Source of the DNA: Spirosoma montaniterrae
GTDB taxonomy: Bacteria > Bacteroidota > Bacteroidia > Cytophagales > Spirosomataceae
Length of the DNA: 64,000 bases
Direction: 5' to 3'
Assembly (NCBI RefSeq): GCF_001988955.1
Contig: NZ_CP014263.1
Span: forward strand, 2,666,001-2,730,000
The position numbers and the translations under genes are program-made. Under the pieces are notes generated by a model, which was not told where the DNA came from, did not search any database, and saw only the letters and a list, made by a program, of their open reading frames with translations. Shown here one piece after another: positions 8,758 to 16,842 of the stretch. Every line of letters starts with the position of its first letter. The stretch's first letter is position 1.

Positions 8758-10170
8758 ATGGAACAACGCCAATCCGATAATGTAAACGATACCCGCCCCG
8801 AACCGTCGGACAGCGAGCCGGTTGTTAATCAGCCAGTTAGTGAAGGCCCGGTCAGTAGCGGAAAAGCGGCACCCGAACAACGAAACAACCCACAGCATCG
8901 GCGTGACCGCGACAATCGGGAGAACCGTAACAATGGTACTAACCGCTCCAACGGCGGTCAGCCGCGCGAAGACCGGCCAAACGACCGGCGTGGCGAACCC
9001 AAAAACGGCGACGAATCCCGCCGACCCAGCCGGGAAGATCGCCCGAATCGCGATGAGCGCGAAAACCGGCAGCGCGACGACGACGGTAGCCCGCGCGGGA
9101 GCAATCGCAGCGAGGCACCGAGTCAGGAGAACACCGGGCGCGAAGATCGGTTGGTGATCGGCATTTCGCTGGGCGACTATAATGGCATTGGCCCTGAAGT
9201 CATCCTCAAAGCTCTGCAATACAACCGATTACAGAAAATTTGTACGCCCGTTATTTATGGCTCGATGCGGATTCTGAATCGATACCGCAACCTGCTGGAA
9301 ATGAAAGACTGGAACCTGAATGGGGCACAAACGATTGGTCAGATCAGCCATAAACTGACCAACGTTATCACCTGCTTCCCCGATCAAAATCAGGATATTC
9401 AGCCGGGGCAGGTAACGCCCGAAGCCGGGCAGGCCGCGCTGGCCTGTTTGCAACGTGCCGTCGACGACCTGAAAGACAACAAGTTAGATGCACTCGTCAC
9501 GGCTCCAATCAATAAATACAACATTCAGTCAGACGAGTTTAAGTTTCCGGGACATACTGAATTTCTGGCCGAACAATTTGGCGTACAGGACAATCTGATG
9601 TTCATGGTCAGCGAACGCCTGCGCGTGGGCGTTGTAACGGGACATATTCCGCTGGGTCGCGTTCGGCAGAACGTCACGCGCGAACGCATCTCGCAGAAGC
9701 TGACACTTATGATACGGTCGCTGAAGCAGGATTTTGGCATCGACAAACCCAAAATTGCCGTGCTGGGTTTGAACCCTCACGCGGGTGAAGAAGGGTTATT
9801 GGGCAACGAAGAGAACGACGTTATCAAGCCGCTGCTGGCCGAATGGCGCAACAAAGGGCATTTGGTATTTGGCCCCTACCCCGCCGATGGCTTCTTCGGT
9901 ACGCGCAGCTACGCTAAGTTCGATGCCGTGCTGGCGATGTACCACGATCAGGGGTTGATTCCGTTTAAAGCCATTGCCTTTGAAGAAGGCGTTAATTTCA
10001 CTGGCGGGATGTCTATAATACGTACCTCGCCCGACCACGGCACCGCCTACGACATTGCCGGGAAAAACCTCGCCGACGAAACGTCTATGCTGCAAGCCAT
10101 TTACACGGCTATCGACATTGCCCGCAAACGAAAAGAATTTTTAGAAACCGAAGCCAACGCACTGAAATGA
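8758..10170 (+). CDS. pdxA: 4-hydroxythreonine-4-phosphate dehydrogenase PdxA with long disordered N-terminal extension
   Basis: Residues 131-470 are a full-length PdxA, the NAD-dependent enzyme of the DXP-dependent pyridoxal phosphate pathway. Motifs include GISLGDYNGIGPEVI at the domain start, DALVTAPINKYNI, FPGHTEFLAEQFG, GLNPHAGEEGLLG and AMYHDQGLIPFKA, with metal-binding histidines in PGHTE, NPHAGE and YHDQG. Residues 1-130 are a low-complexity stretch rich in Arg, Asp, Glu, Asn and Gly (such as RRDRDNRENRNNG) that is not part of the usual roughly 330-residue enzyme. It resembles nucleic-acid-associated disordered tails. A TTG or GTG near 9149-9152 could start the bare domain, but the upstream frame is open for 130 codons. 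A tandem palindrome follows the stop directly. Confidence 0.92.
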   Translation: MEQRQSDNVNDTRPEPSDSEPVVNQPVSEGPVSSGKAAPEQRNNPQHRRDRDNRENRNNGTNRSNGGQPREDRPNDRRGEPKNGDESRRPSREDRPNRDERENRQRDDDGSPRGSNRSEAPSQENTGREDRLVIGISLGDYNGIGPEVILKALQYNRLQKICTPVIYGSMRILNRYRNLLEMKDWNLNGAQTIGQISHKLTNVITCFPDQNQDIQPGQVTPEAGQAALACLQRAVDDLKDNKLDALVTAPINKYNIQSDEFKFPGHTEFLAEQFGVQDNLMFMVSERLRVGVVTGHIPLGRVRQNVTRERISQKLTLMIRSLKQDFGIDKPKIAVLGLNPHAGEEGLLGNEENDVIKPLLAEWRNKGHLVFGPYPADGFFGTRSYAKFDAVLAMYHDQGLIPFKAIAFEEGVNFTGGMSIIRTSPDHGTAYDIAGKNLADETSMLQAIYTAIDIARKRKEFLETEANALK

Positions 10171-10277
10171 GTTGTAGAGTTGTAGGGTTATAGGGTTACA
10201 AAGTTGTCGGATGGCAGCGGAGTTAACTCTACAACTCTACAACTCTACAACTCTATAACTCTACAACTCTATAACCT
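10171..10277. repeat. Family H palindrome of GTTGTAGA/CTACAACT units
   Basis: The left side repeats GTTGTAGAGTTGTAGGG and the right side repeats ACTCTACA about six times, so the two halves can pair. It begins right after the pdxA stop and ends at the yicC start codon. Confidence 0.75.
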
Positions 10278-11165
10278 ATGCTTAAATCCATGACCGGTTT
10301 CGGTAACGCGACAATAGAGACCGAGAGTTTATCGGTAACTGCCGAAGTCAAGACCCTGAATTCTAAGTTCTTAGATATTTATTGTCGATTACCCCGGCAA
10401 TTTGCCGATAAAGAAATTGAGTTGCGGTCGTTGTTGACGCAGCAGCTTGAGCGCGGTAAAGTCGAAGTGTCGGTCAATGTTTCGCGCACGAATGCCGTGC
10501 GGCCCGGTGTGGTTATCAACCGCCCACTGGTGGCAGCCTACGTCAGCGACCTGAAAGAGACAGCCAACAGTATGCTGATGAGCATTCCCGACACCGACGT
10601 GCTGCAACTGGCTCTGCAACAACCCAATGCTTACCTAACCGACACACCCGAAACCACCGCCGATACCAACGAATACGCTACAGTACGGGCGGCAGTTGAA
10701 GAGGCTATTCGCCGGTGCGACGATTTTCGGCGGCAGGACGGAGCCGTACTCGAGCATAAGTTTCAGGAGTATATTCAGATTATCAGCGACCGGCTCGATG
10801 CCATTGAAGAACACGACGTCCGGCGCATTCCTGCCGTGCGCGACCGACTACGAAACTCGGTTCGCGAATTGCTCGAAAGCGAATCCTTCGACCAAAATCG
10901 CTTCGAGCAGGAACTGGTCTATTACGTCGAAAAATTTGACATTTCGGAAGAGAAAGTCCGGTTGAAAAACCACCTCGGTTACTTTCTGGAAGTGCTGTCG
11001 ACCGAAGAGGCCAATGGTAAAAAACTGAATTTTATTTCCCAGGAAATTGGCCGCGAAATCAACACCATCGGCTCGAAAGCCAACGACGCAACCATTCAGC
11101 GGTTTGTGGTGCAGATGAAAGATGAACTGGAGAAGATTAAAGAACAGACCATGAACGTGATATAG
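10278..11165 (+). CDS. YicC family endoribonuclease
   Basis: This 295-residue protein starts with the diagnostic MLKSMTGFG of the YicC family and ends with the conserved EIKEQTMNVI-type tail (LEKIKEQTMNVI). The family has an N-terminal YicC domain and a C-terminal DUF1732 domain (about residues 210-295, with LGYFLEVLSTEEANGKKLNFISQE in between). Some bacterial homologues are described as endoribonucleases affecting stationary-phase survival. The gene commonly precedes gmk, but here gmk is absent and a beta-lactamase gene follows after 40 bp. The whole region from repeat to start codon leaves almost no room for its own promoter, so it may be co-transcribed with pdxA. Confidence 0.88.
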   Translation: MLKSMTGFGNATIETESLSVTAEVKTLNSKFLDIYCRLPRQFADKEIELRSLLTQQLERGKVEVSVNVSRTNAVRPGVVINRPLVAAYVSDLKETANSMLMSIPDTDVLQLALQQPNAYLTDTPETTADTNEYATVRAAVEEAIRRCDDFRRQDGAVLEHKFQEYIQIISDRLDAIEEHDVRRIPAVRDRLRNSVRELLESESFDQNRFEQELVYYVEKFDISEEKVRLKNHLGYFLEVLSTEEANGKKLNFISQEIGREINTIGSKANDATIQRFVVQMKDELEKIKEQTMNVI

Positions 11166-11205
11166 CAGCACATTTGCGTACGTTAAAAACAGCCAAAATC
11201 TGAAA

Positions 11206-12114
11206 ATGATGAAAAAATCGGTTCAATTGGCAGCCTTGTTATTCGTTCTGATCGCCTACGAAACATCAGCCCAAACGACCGATGCGCTAAGGCAGAAACT
11301 ACAACAAATCATTTCGACCAAAAACGCCGTTGTTGGGGTTTCAATCATTGCCAATAATGGTAAAGATACCCTTTCACTACACGGGAACAGGCATTGCCCA
11401 ACGCAAAGTGTGTTTAAGTTTCATGCTGCGTTAGCCGTATTAGACCAAATTGACAAAGGAAAATTCTCGTTGGACCAGAAAGTAGCGGTACAGAAAAAAG
11501 ACTTATTACCCGGATTCTGGAGTCCTCTACGGGAAGAAAACCCTGACGGAGGAAGTTTCGCCATATCGAAACTGATCCAATACGCTGTTTCTCAAAGCGA
11601 CAACGTTGCCTGTGATGCTCTGTTGCGGCTACTGGGAGGGCCACAAGTCGTTGAAGGATACATCAGAGAAAACGGCATTAAGGATATATCCCTCAAATTC
11701 AACGAAGAAGATATGCAGGCGCAGTGGGATAACATGTTCCAGAATTGGACCACGCCCATAGCGGCAAGCGAGACGCTGAGAAAATTCTATGACACAGGTA
11801 ATCAACTACTTTCTCCAAAAAGCTATGCCTTTATCTGGCGAATAATGAAAGAAACAACAACCGGGGAAGGCAGACTAAAAGGGCTATTACCTAAAGGAAC
11901 GATTGTTGCGCACAAGACAGGTTCTTCGGGAACTAATAAAGAAGGTCTGACACCTGCCACCAATGATATAGGCATTGTGTTCCTGCCAAATGGGAATTAT
12001 TTTATCATTAGCGTCTTTGTGGCTAACTCTACAGAAAATGACCAGACGAATGAACGAATAATCGCCGAGATAGCCAAGGCAACCTGGGACCACTACGCTA
12101 CGGCGAAAAAATAA
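11206..12114 (+). CDS. Class A beta-lactamase, subclass A2-like
   Basis: This 302-residue serine beta-lactamase has a signal peptide ending about SAQ at residues 21-23. All class A motifs are present: SVFK at 68-71 (nucleophile Ser68, Lys71), SDN at 131-133, an omega-loop acid in KFNEED near 166-168, and KTG at 237-239 in HKTGSSG. The SVFKFHAAL and NEED patterns resemble subclass A2 enzymes of Bacteroidota (PER, CfxA and CepA type). It would hydrolyse penicillins or cephalosporins in the periplasm; the spectrum cannot be read. By eye the gene and the following grpB are less GC-rich than their neighbours, which may mean recent acquisition. No regulator is adjacent. Confidence 0.92.
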   Translation: MMKKSVQLAALLFVLIAYETSAQTTDALRQKLQQIISTKNAVVGVSIIANNGKDTLSLHGNRHCPTQSVFKFHAALAVLDQIDKGKFSLDQKVAVQKKDLLPGFWSPLREENPDGGSFAISKLIQYAVSQSDNVACDALLRLLGGPQVVEGYIRENGIKDISLKFNEEDMQAQWDNMFQNWTTPIAASETLRKFYDTGNQLLSPKSYAFIWRIMKETTTGEGRLKGLLPKGTIVAHKTGSSGTNKEGLTPATNDIGIVFLPNGNYFIISVFVANSTENDQTNERIIAEIAKATWDHYATAKK

Positions 12115-12126
12115 ACCTGTCCGACA

Positions 12127-12705
12127 ATGACGAATTTTATTGAGCCACATAAAAAAGAATGGAAAACTGAATTCGACAACCTGAGACGAGTTTTACTAAA
12201 AATACTTGACGGCTATGATGTAGACATTCAGCACGTAGGAAGTACGGCTATTTCAGGACTTCACGCCAAACCGATTTTAGATATTGACATCATAATTGAG
12301 AACAAACACCGTCTGGGCGAAATAGCTATTGAACTCGAAAAGGTTGGATACCAAAACAGGGGCGAGCAGGGTATTTCAGGTCGTTTTGCCTTCAGACAAA
12401 CTTCTACCTTGACGCCTAAAACTGACCATGCTAAGAAATGGCAAAAACACCACCTCTACGTGTGTTTTGCTGACAGTTTAGCCTTGAAAAATCATCTTTT
12501 ATTTCGTGACGCATTGTTGCTCGACGAAAAACTTGTCGAGCAATACTCGCTGCTGAAAATCAGGCTGACAAAAGAAAATGGAATGACCAGAGACAAGTAC
12601 ACCGAGCGAAAGACAGATTTTATTGTTTCTGTTCTGGAAAGTCTCGGATTGGACAAAAAGGAACTCCATAAAATCACAAGTGAAAACTGTACCGATAGGC
12701 TATGA
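12127..12705 (+). CDS. GrpB family protein (nucleotidyltransferase-fold)
   Basis: This 192-residue protein has the UPF0157/GrpB signature IQHVGSTAISGLHAKPILDID at residues 34-54, which places it in the nucleotidyltransferase superfamily with an aspartate pair (DID). HHLYVCFADSLALKNHLLFRD is also typical. No cellular role is firmly known; some members occur fused to CoaE. The gene is 12 bp after the beta-lactamase and shares its lower GC, so the two probably form one transcript and may have arrived together. Confidence 0.88.
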   Translation: MTNFIEPHKKEWKTEFDNLRRVLLKILDGYDVDIQHVGSTAISGLHAKPILDIDIIIENKHRLGEIAIELEKVGYQNRGEQGISGRFAFRQTSTLTPKTDHAKKWQKHHLYVCFADSLALKNHLLFRDALLLDEKLVEQYSLLKIRLTKENGMTRDKYTERKTDFIVSVLESLGLDKKELHKITSENCTDRL

Positions 12706-12807
12706 CCCGATTCTTTTTTCAGGTGGCAGTGAAGTTCTGACCGCTTATCCCATTCAGGTTTATTAAAAAAAGATCAGTCAGTAGTATTGCAGGAAATACG
12801 ACTGACC

Positions 12808-12879
12808 ATGGCGAACGAGCTATTTGATTTTATTGCCCGGTACATGCCTCTGACCGAGGGTGAAAAGCAGGTCATTTAA
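12808..12879 (+). pseudogene. N-terminal remnant of a Crp/Fnr-type regulator
   Basis: A 23-codon reading frame (MANELFDFIARYMPLTEGEK then QVI and stop) matches the usual start of Bacteroidota Crp/Fnr regulators, which begin with LFxYIxRxxPLTEEEKxxI. The cyclic-nucleotide-binding and HTH domains are missing. A near-perfect inverted repeat (GTCAGTAGTATT / AATACGACTGAC, 12777-12806) sits right before the ATG. A small unrelated frame with GVEAASFLAKVNELSRRL follows. This is probably a decayed gene; a tiny real peptide is less likely. Confidence 0.5.
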
Positions 12880-12964
12880 GCGGGTGCAGCAGAACGCTAA
12901 AGCATTGGTGTAGAAGCTGCTTCTTTCTTGGCGAAAGTCAACGAGTTGAGCCGTCGACTACACG

Positions 12965-12972
12965 TAGATTTG
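12965..12972 (+). promoter_or_regulatory. Candidate -7 promoter element (TAGATTTG)
   Basis: It matches the Bacteroidota TAnnTTTG -7 consensus, with a TTG at 12946-12948 as a possible -33 element (16-bp spacing, slightly short). It lies 8 bp before the oxidoreductase start codon, implying a very short leader. Confidence 0.35.
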
Positions 12973-12980
12973 CATCGATC

Positions 12981-13901
12981 ATGAAATCTGTTATTTACAA
13001 AGCCTACGGACCTCCATCGGTATTGCACCTCGCCGAGGTGGAGAAGCCCCAACCCAAGTCCAACGAGGTGCTTGTACAGGTCTATGCCTCAACCGTTACG
13101 TCGGGGGCAGTCTGGGTCCGGCAGGGGCGTTTCCCCGGTTCTTCGTTTTTTACGCTCGCGCTTCGGCTGATGTTCGGCATTACCAAACCCCGTCGGCCCA
13201 TTCTGGGCTTCGAGTTTTCGGGCATAGTAGAAGCGGTGGGACCGAACGTAACGCGCTTCCGTGCCGGCGATGCGGTGTACGGCACTACCACTGGCCTGCC
13301 CAATGGGGCGTATGCCGAGTACGTATGCGTGCCCGAACGCTGGTCGCAGGGGGTTATTGCGAAAAAACCAGCCCAACTGACGTTCGAGGAGGCTGCTGCG
13401 CTGCCCGTAGGTGGCATGACGGCCCTGCAACTGCTTGGCAAAACGCAATTACGGGCCGGGCAAAACATTCTGATCTACGGAGCTTCGGGCAGTGTCGGCA
13501 CTTACGCCGTTCAGTTGGCGAAGCATGTTGGCGCAACCGTTACGGGCGTATGCAGCACCGCCAACGTATCGTTCGTACAATCGCTGGGAGCCGATACAGT
13601 TATCGACTATACTTGCACCGATATCACGCAGTATGGAGGTCAGTTCGACGTAGTGTTCGATGCCGTTGGCAAGCTCCCTGCCGCTACGCTTAAAACTCTA
13701 TTGACCAACAACGGACGATACATATCGGTACGCTCCATGACCAACGAACGAACCGAACACCTCGATGCTCTCCATCAGATGATCGAAGCCGGGAAGCTAA
13801 GACCAGCCATCGACCGCACTTACCCACTCGAACAGATCGTCGATGCACACGAATACGTAGATACAGGCCGCAAGCGGGGCAACGTAGTGATATGTATTTG
13901 A
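12981..13901 (+). CDS. NAD(P)-dependent alcohol dehydrogenase, quinone-oxidoreductase-like (MDR superfamily)
   Basis: This 306-residue medium-chain dehydrogenase/reductase has a GroES-like N-terminal domain (GFEFSGIVEAVG, about residues 75-86) and a Rossmann domain with ILIYGASGSVGTYAVQLAK near 166-184. The zinc-ligand pattern of true alcohol dehydrogenases (GHE and the cysteine lobe) is absent, so it is of the zinc-independent quinone-oxidoreductase/enoyl-reductase type that uses NADPH. The substrate is unknown. The DUF1801 gene starts 41 bp downstream and is likely co-transcribed. Confidence 0.85.
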   Translation: MKSVIYKAYGPPSVLHLAEVEKPQPKSNEVLVQVYASTVTSGAVWVRQGRFPGSSFFTLALRLMFGITKPRRPILGFEFSGIVEAVGPNVTRFRAGDAVYGTTTGLPNGAYAEYVCVPERWSQGVIAKKPAQLTFEEAAALPVGGMTALQLLGKTQLRAGQNILIYGASGSVGTYAVQLAKHVGATVTGVCSTANVSFVQSLGADTVIDYTCTDITQYGGQFDVVFDAVGKLPAATLKTLLTNNGRYISVRSMTNERTEHLDALHQMIEAGKLRPAIDRTYPLEQIVDAHEYVDTGRKRGNVVICI

Positions 13902-13942
13902 GTCAGATACGAGTAGCTTCGCTTCCACCTAACATTGTTGGC

Positions 13943-14308
13943 ATGAAAACGCTCGATAATTTCTACGCAAGTCTGCCCGACGCTACACAAAGCTGTTTGC
14001 TCGCTCTGCGCGATCTGATTCTGGCCCAAAGCGAACGCCTGACCCCGGCCTGGAAATGGAATACGCCTTTCTTCGATTATAAAGGCCGGTACCTGTTCTA
14101 TCTTTCGGCCAGGCACAAGAAACTCGACTGCCCATACATCGGCGTTGTGAATGGTAATGAGTTCGACCACCCCGCCCTGACTCTGGGGAACCGAGCACAG
14201 ATAAAAATCATGTTTATCAATCCTGAAGAAGACCTGCCCGTTGAGCAAATCACAGAGGTACTTCAACTGGCTATGGCACAACGTGATCAGCCCAACAGCC
14301 GAACGTAA
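13943..14308 (+). CDS. DUF1801 domain-containing protein
   Basis: The ATG at 13943 gives a 121-residue protein beginning MKTLDNFYASLPDATQSCLL; an upstream frame overlapping the previous gene adds 17 unconvincing residues. The body matches DUF1801 (YdhG-like), with TPAWKWNTPFFDYKG and the central YLSARHKKLDCPYIGVVNG. DUF1801 proteins are small alpha/beta proteins; some relatives are iron chaperones, but no function can be assigned here. Confidence 0.78.
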   Translation: MKTLDNFYASLPDATQSCLLALRDLILAQSERLTPAWKWNTPFFDYKGRYLFYLSARHKKLDCPYIGVVNGNEFDHPALTLGNRAQIKIMFINPEEDLPVEQITEVLQLAMAQRDQPNSRT

Positions 14309-14385
14309 TTGTGCTGACCATTACAACCCTTTCAGCTTATAAGAAGTCTTTTACGTATTATTAACGCAACAAATACGCTACGTAC

Positions 14386-14604
14386 ATGAAGACGCTGCTA
14401 ATCTCTGCCCTGCTCGTGTCTCTGTTTGGCTGCTCGCAGGAATCTGTCGAGAGTGATTGTGTAGAGAAAATAAACCCCGATATTGCCTGCACCATGCAGT
14501 ATGATCCTGTGTGCGGGTGCAATGGAAAAACCTACGGAAACGCCTGTATAGCTGGTGCATCGGGCATACGTGTTGTAGCCAATGGCGATTGCAAAGCCAA
14601 CTAA
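14386..14604 (+). CDS. Kazal-type protease-inhibitor lipoprotein
   Basis: This 72-residue protein has a lipoprotein signal (LVSLFGC, Cys16) followed by one Kazal domain. Six further cysteines are spaced as expected around [20 protein letters not shown] and end in GDC. Kazal domains inhibit serine proteases by presenting a reactive loop near the second cysteine. As a lipoprotein it would be tethered to the outer membrane or exported to the surface. Its last 23 bp overlap the next gene, implying translational coupling. Confidence 0.82.
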   Translation: MKTLLISALLVSLFGCSQESVESDCVEKINPDIACTMQYDPVCGCNGKTYGNACIAGASGIRVVANGDCKAN

Positions 14605-15229
14605 CGCCCGACGCCTGCACTACTACGCCGGACTAACCATCGCGGTGTTTGTGGTGATGCACTTGATCAATCATCTCAGCAGCCTCTACGGGCCCGAGCG
14701 GCACATCGCCCTGATGCAAACGCTACGTAGCGTGTACCGCCATCCGGTGGCCGAAACGCTGCTACTGGGGGCCGTGCTGGTGCAGATTGGTTCGGGACTG
14801 CGGCTGTTTCGGGACACGCGCCACACGGCCACTACGTTCTTTGGGCGGATGCACCGCTGGACGGGGCTGTATCTGGCCATCTTCTTCGTCATTCATCTCA
14901 GCGCGGTGCTGGGTGGCCGCTGCGTACTGCACCTCGACACCAACTTTTACTTTGGCGTGGCTGGCCTGAATAGCTTTCCGTTCAACCTGTTTTTTGTACC
15001 CTACTACGGCCTCGCCATCCTGTCGTTTTTTGGGCACGTAGCGGCCATTCACCACAAAAAAATGAGCCGTACCGTAGCGGGTTTGTCGCCCACGGTTCAG
15101 GCCCGCGCCATCTTGTTGCTGGGCGCGGTCGTAACCCTGCTTATCGTCTACGGATTGACCAACGGCTTTCGGGGCGTAACGATCCCGGCGGAGTATGGAG
15201 TGCTGATTGGGAAGCCCATCGCGGAGTGA
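14582..15229 (+). CDS. Five-helix membrane protein resembling a succinate-dehydrogenase/fumarate-reductase cytochrome b subunit
   Basis: This 215-residue protein has about five hydrophobic helices and conserved-looking histidines in or near them ([41 protein letters not shown]). The helix and histidine layout recalls SdhC/FrdC-type di-haem anchors, but no flavoprotein or iron-sulfur subunit is nearby and the assignment is tentative. The gene starts inside the Kazal lipoprotein gene, so the two are probably translated together. Confidence 0.6.
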   Translation: MAIAKPTNARRLHYYAGLTIAVFVVMHLINHLSSLYGPERHIALMQTLRSVYRHPVAETLLLGAVLVQIGSGLRLFRDTRHTATTFFGRMHRWTGLYLAIFFVIHLSAVLGGRCVLHLDTNFYFGVAGLNSFPFNLFFVPYYGLAILSFFGHVAAIHHKKMSRTVAGLSPTVQARAILLLGAVVTLLIVYGLTNGFRGVTIPAEYGVLIGKPIAE

Positions 15230-15324
15230 AAAGGCTATGCTATATGGACTGAAGCAAACGACCAGTGCTGTTTGCCAGCTATCAAGATAGCTAACCTTTC
15301 AACAAACAATAGCCGTATAAAATT

Positions 15325-15357
15325 AAATATTTATTGTTTTTCAATAAATATTTATTG
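15325..15357. promoter_or_regulatory. AT-rich inverted and direct repeat upstream of the DUF2975/HTH pair
   Basis: AAATATTTATTG (15325-15336) is followed after five T by its perfect reverse complement (15342-15353), and the same 12-mer recurs as a direct repeat at 15346-15357. It lies 33 bp before the DUF2975 start. It may be an operator for the HTH protein encoded two genes on, or a weak bidirectional terminator for the preceding gene. Confidence 0.45.
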
Positions 15358-15389
15358 ATGTTTGCTACACAATCAAACAAAATACGCAA

Positions 15390-15917
15390 ATGACAACCAC
15401 TAACACTACGGTGCTGAAGATCATGAATGTGTTCTTCTGGATCGTGTTCATTGGGCTTTGTATCAAGACCGGCGCGTTGCTGGTTTCTCTCTTCGTCAGC
15501 CTGTTTGTGAATCCGGCTGGTGCCAAAAACCTCTACATGGGCCTTGACCTTTCGAATGTGCAGACATACAGTCAAAGCTATTACGTTCATCTGGCGTCCC
15601 TGATTATTGCGTTGAACGGCCTGAAGGCTTTTATCGCCTACTTAGTGGTCAAAATTTTCCTGAAGTTCGACCTATCGAAGCCCTTCAACCACGACATTAC
15701 CGCGCTGATCAACACCATTAGCCATGTAGCATTAGGCGCGGGCATTGTAGCCATGATTGGGTCAGGGTCCAGTGACTGGCTGATGAAGCGAGGACACGTC
15801 GTGCCCATCAATTGGGGCGGGGGTGAGATTCTGTTCTTTGCGGGCGTGATTTATATTATCGCCATTGTATTTCAGAAAGGCACCGAGCTACAAACCGAGA
15901 ACGATCTAACCGTATAG
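15390..15917 (+). CDS. DUF2975 domain-containing membrane protein
   Basis: This 175-residue protein has four predicted membrane helices (around residues 10-35, 60-90, 105-130, 145-165) and the family-typical LKFDLSKPFN linker. DUF2975 proteins are almost always encoded directly before a small YozG-type HTH regulator, as here with a 3-bp gap. That suggests a membrane sensor or effector controlled by the partner. No biochemical role is established. Confidence 0.85.
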   Translation: MTTTNTTVLKIMNVFFWIVFIGLCIKTGALLVSLFVSLFVNPAGAKNLYMGLDLSNVQTYSQSYYVHLASLIIALNGLKAFIAYLVVKIFLKFDLSKPFNHDITALINTISHVALGAGIVAMIGSGSSDWLMKRGHVVPINWGGGEILFFAGVIYIIAIVFQKGTELQTENDLTV

Positions 15918-15920
15918 TCA

Positions 15921-16127
15921 ATGCCCATTATTGTGAACTTAGACGTGATGATGGCAAAACGAAAAATATCACTCAATGAGCTTTCGGCCAAAGTCGATTT
16001 GACGTTGTCTAATCTGTCGATTCTGAAAACCGGCAAAGCCAAAGCCATCCGGTTCAGTACGCTCGAAGCGATTTGCAATGCCCTGGACTGTCAACCGGGC
16101 GATATTCTGGAGTACAAACCAGACTAA
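15921..16127 (+). CDS. Small XRE-family HTH transcriptional regulator (YozG-like)
   Basis: This 68-residue protein is a single Cro/C1-type helix-turn-helix. The recognition part is SLNELSAKVDLTLSNLSILK, followed by the typical LEAICNALDCQPGDILEY ending. It is encoded 3 bp after the DUF2975 gene and probably regulates that pair. The AT-rich inverted repeat at 15325 is a plausible target. Confidence 0.88.
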   Translation: MPIIVNLDVMMAKRKISLNELSAKVDLTLSNLSILKTGKAKAIRFSTLEAICNALDCQPGDILEYKPD

Positions 16128-16153
16128 TCAAACAAAAGCCATTCGCTACCACA

Positions 16154-16720
16154 ATGACTACTCCTGCCCTTTCTCAGCCACCCGACCCCAAAGCACCCGA
16201 AACCATTGAGCAGGCGCAGCGCGACATGCGCCTGAGTTATGCTGCGGGAGCCGTCGGTATTTTTGTGTCGGGTACGGTATGGCTCGTTGCCGCGCTTGTG
16301 AATTTATACGTCTCCCCTCAACAGGCTATCTGGACGCTGTTGATTGGCGGAGCACTGATTCACCCGCTGAGTCTGCTGGTCTATAAAGTGCTGGGAATGA
16401 ACCAGCAACATCATCCGCAGAACCCACTGGCGAAACTGGCCATGGAGGGAACCGTTTGGATGCTCATGTGCATTCCGCTGGCTTATGTTCTTTCATTTCA
16501 GCGCACCGAATGGTTTTTTCAGGGTATGTTGCTCATTATCGGAGGGCGTTATCTCACCTTTGCAACGTTATACGGTATGCGTCTGTACTGGCTGCTGGGA
16601 GCCGTGCTGGGTATTGCGGCAAACGTACTGTTTGTATTACAAGCCAATGCCTTCGTGTCGGCCCTCGCTGGCTCACTAACCGAAATCTGTTTCGGTTTCG
16701 TCATCTACCGACGCCGTTGA
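16154..16720 (+). CDS. DUF7010-like integral membrane protein
   Basis: The ATG at 16154 gives 188 residues: a hydrophilic N-terminus (about 30 residues, AQRDMRLSYAAG at its end) and about six membrane helices. WTLLIGGALIHPLSLLVYKVLG and FQGMLLIIGGRYLTFATLYGMR are the most conserved-looking parts. It resembles small membrane proteins of the DUF7010 group; function is unknown. It follows the HTH gene by 26 bp and may belong to the same transcript. Confidence 0.65.
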   Translation: MTTPALSQPPDPKAPETIEQAQRDMRLSYAAGAVGIFVSGTVWLVAALVNLYVSPQQAIWTLLIGGALIHPLSLLVYKVLGMNQQHHPQNPLAKLAMEGTVWMLMCIPLAYVLSFQRTEWFFQGMLLIIGGRYLTFATLYGMRLYWLLGAVLGIAANVLFVLQANAFVSALAGSLTEICFGFVIYRRR

Positions 16721-16730
16721 CACGGCTGTG

Positions 16731-16790
16731 TCGTCCCTCCGGGACGCAACGTCGTGACCAGCCCCCGTCCCAGCGGGACGATACAGCGTA
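16731..16790. repeat. Family J short palindromes (GTCCCTCCGGGAC / CGTCCCAGCGGGACG)
   Basis: Two small hairpins centred on TCCCTCCGGGA and GTCCCAGCGGGAC lie between the membrane protein and the glycosylase genes. They look like a dispersed REP-type sequence, but I saw no second copy in this window. Confidence 0.5.
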
Positions 16791-16842
16791 GCGTCGGTAG
16801 CGCGATGATAACATCTGACCTGCCAGATTCGTTGAACGTTGT

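Noticed and set aside
8488..9219. Long minus-strand frame (243 codons) over the pdxA extension
   Set aside because: It is the complement of the Arg/Asp-rich pdxA N-terminus and the palindrome; its protein is low-complexity hydrophobic and it overlaps two well supported genes.
10214..10277. Repeated ACTCTACA units as a possible CRISPR array
   Set aside because: Units are contiguous without spacers and pair with the left half of the same element, so it is a palindromic tandem repeat.
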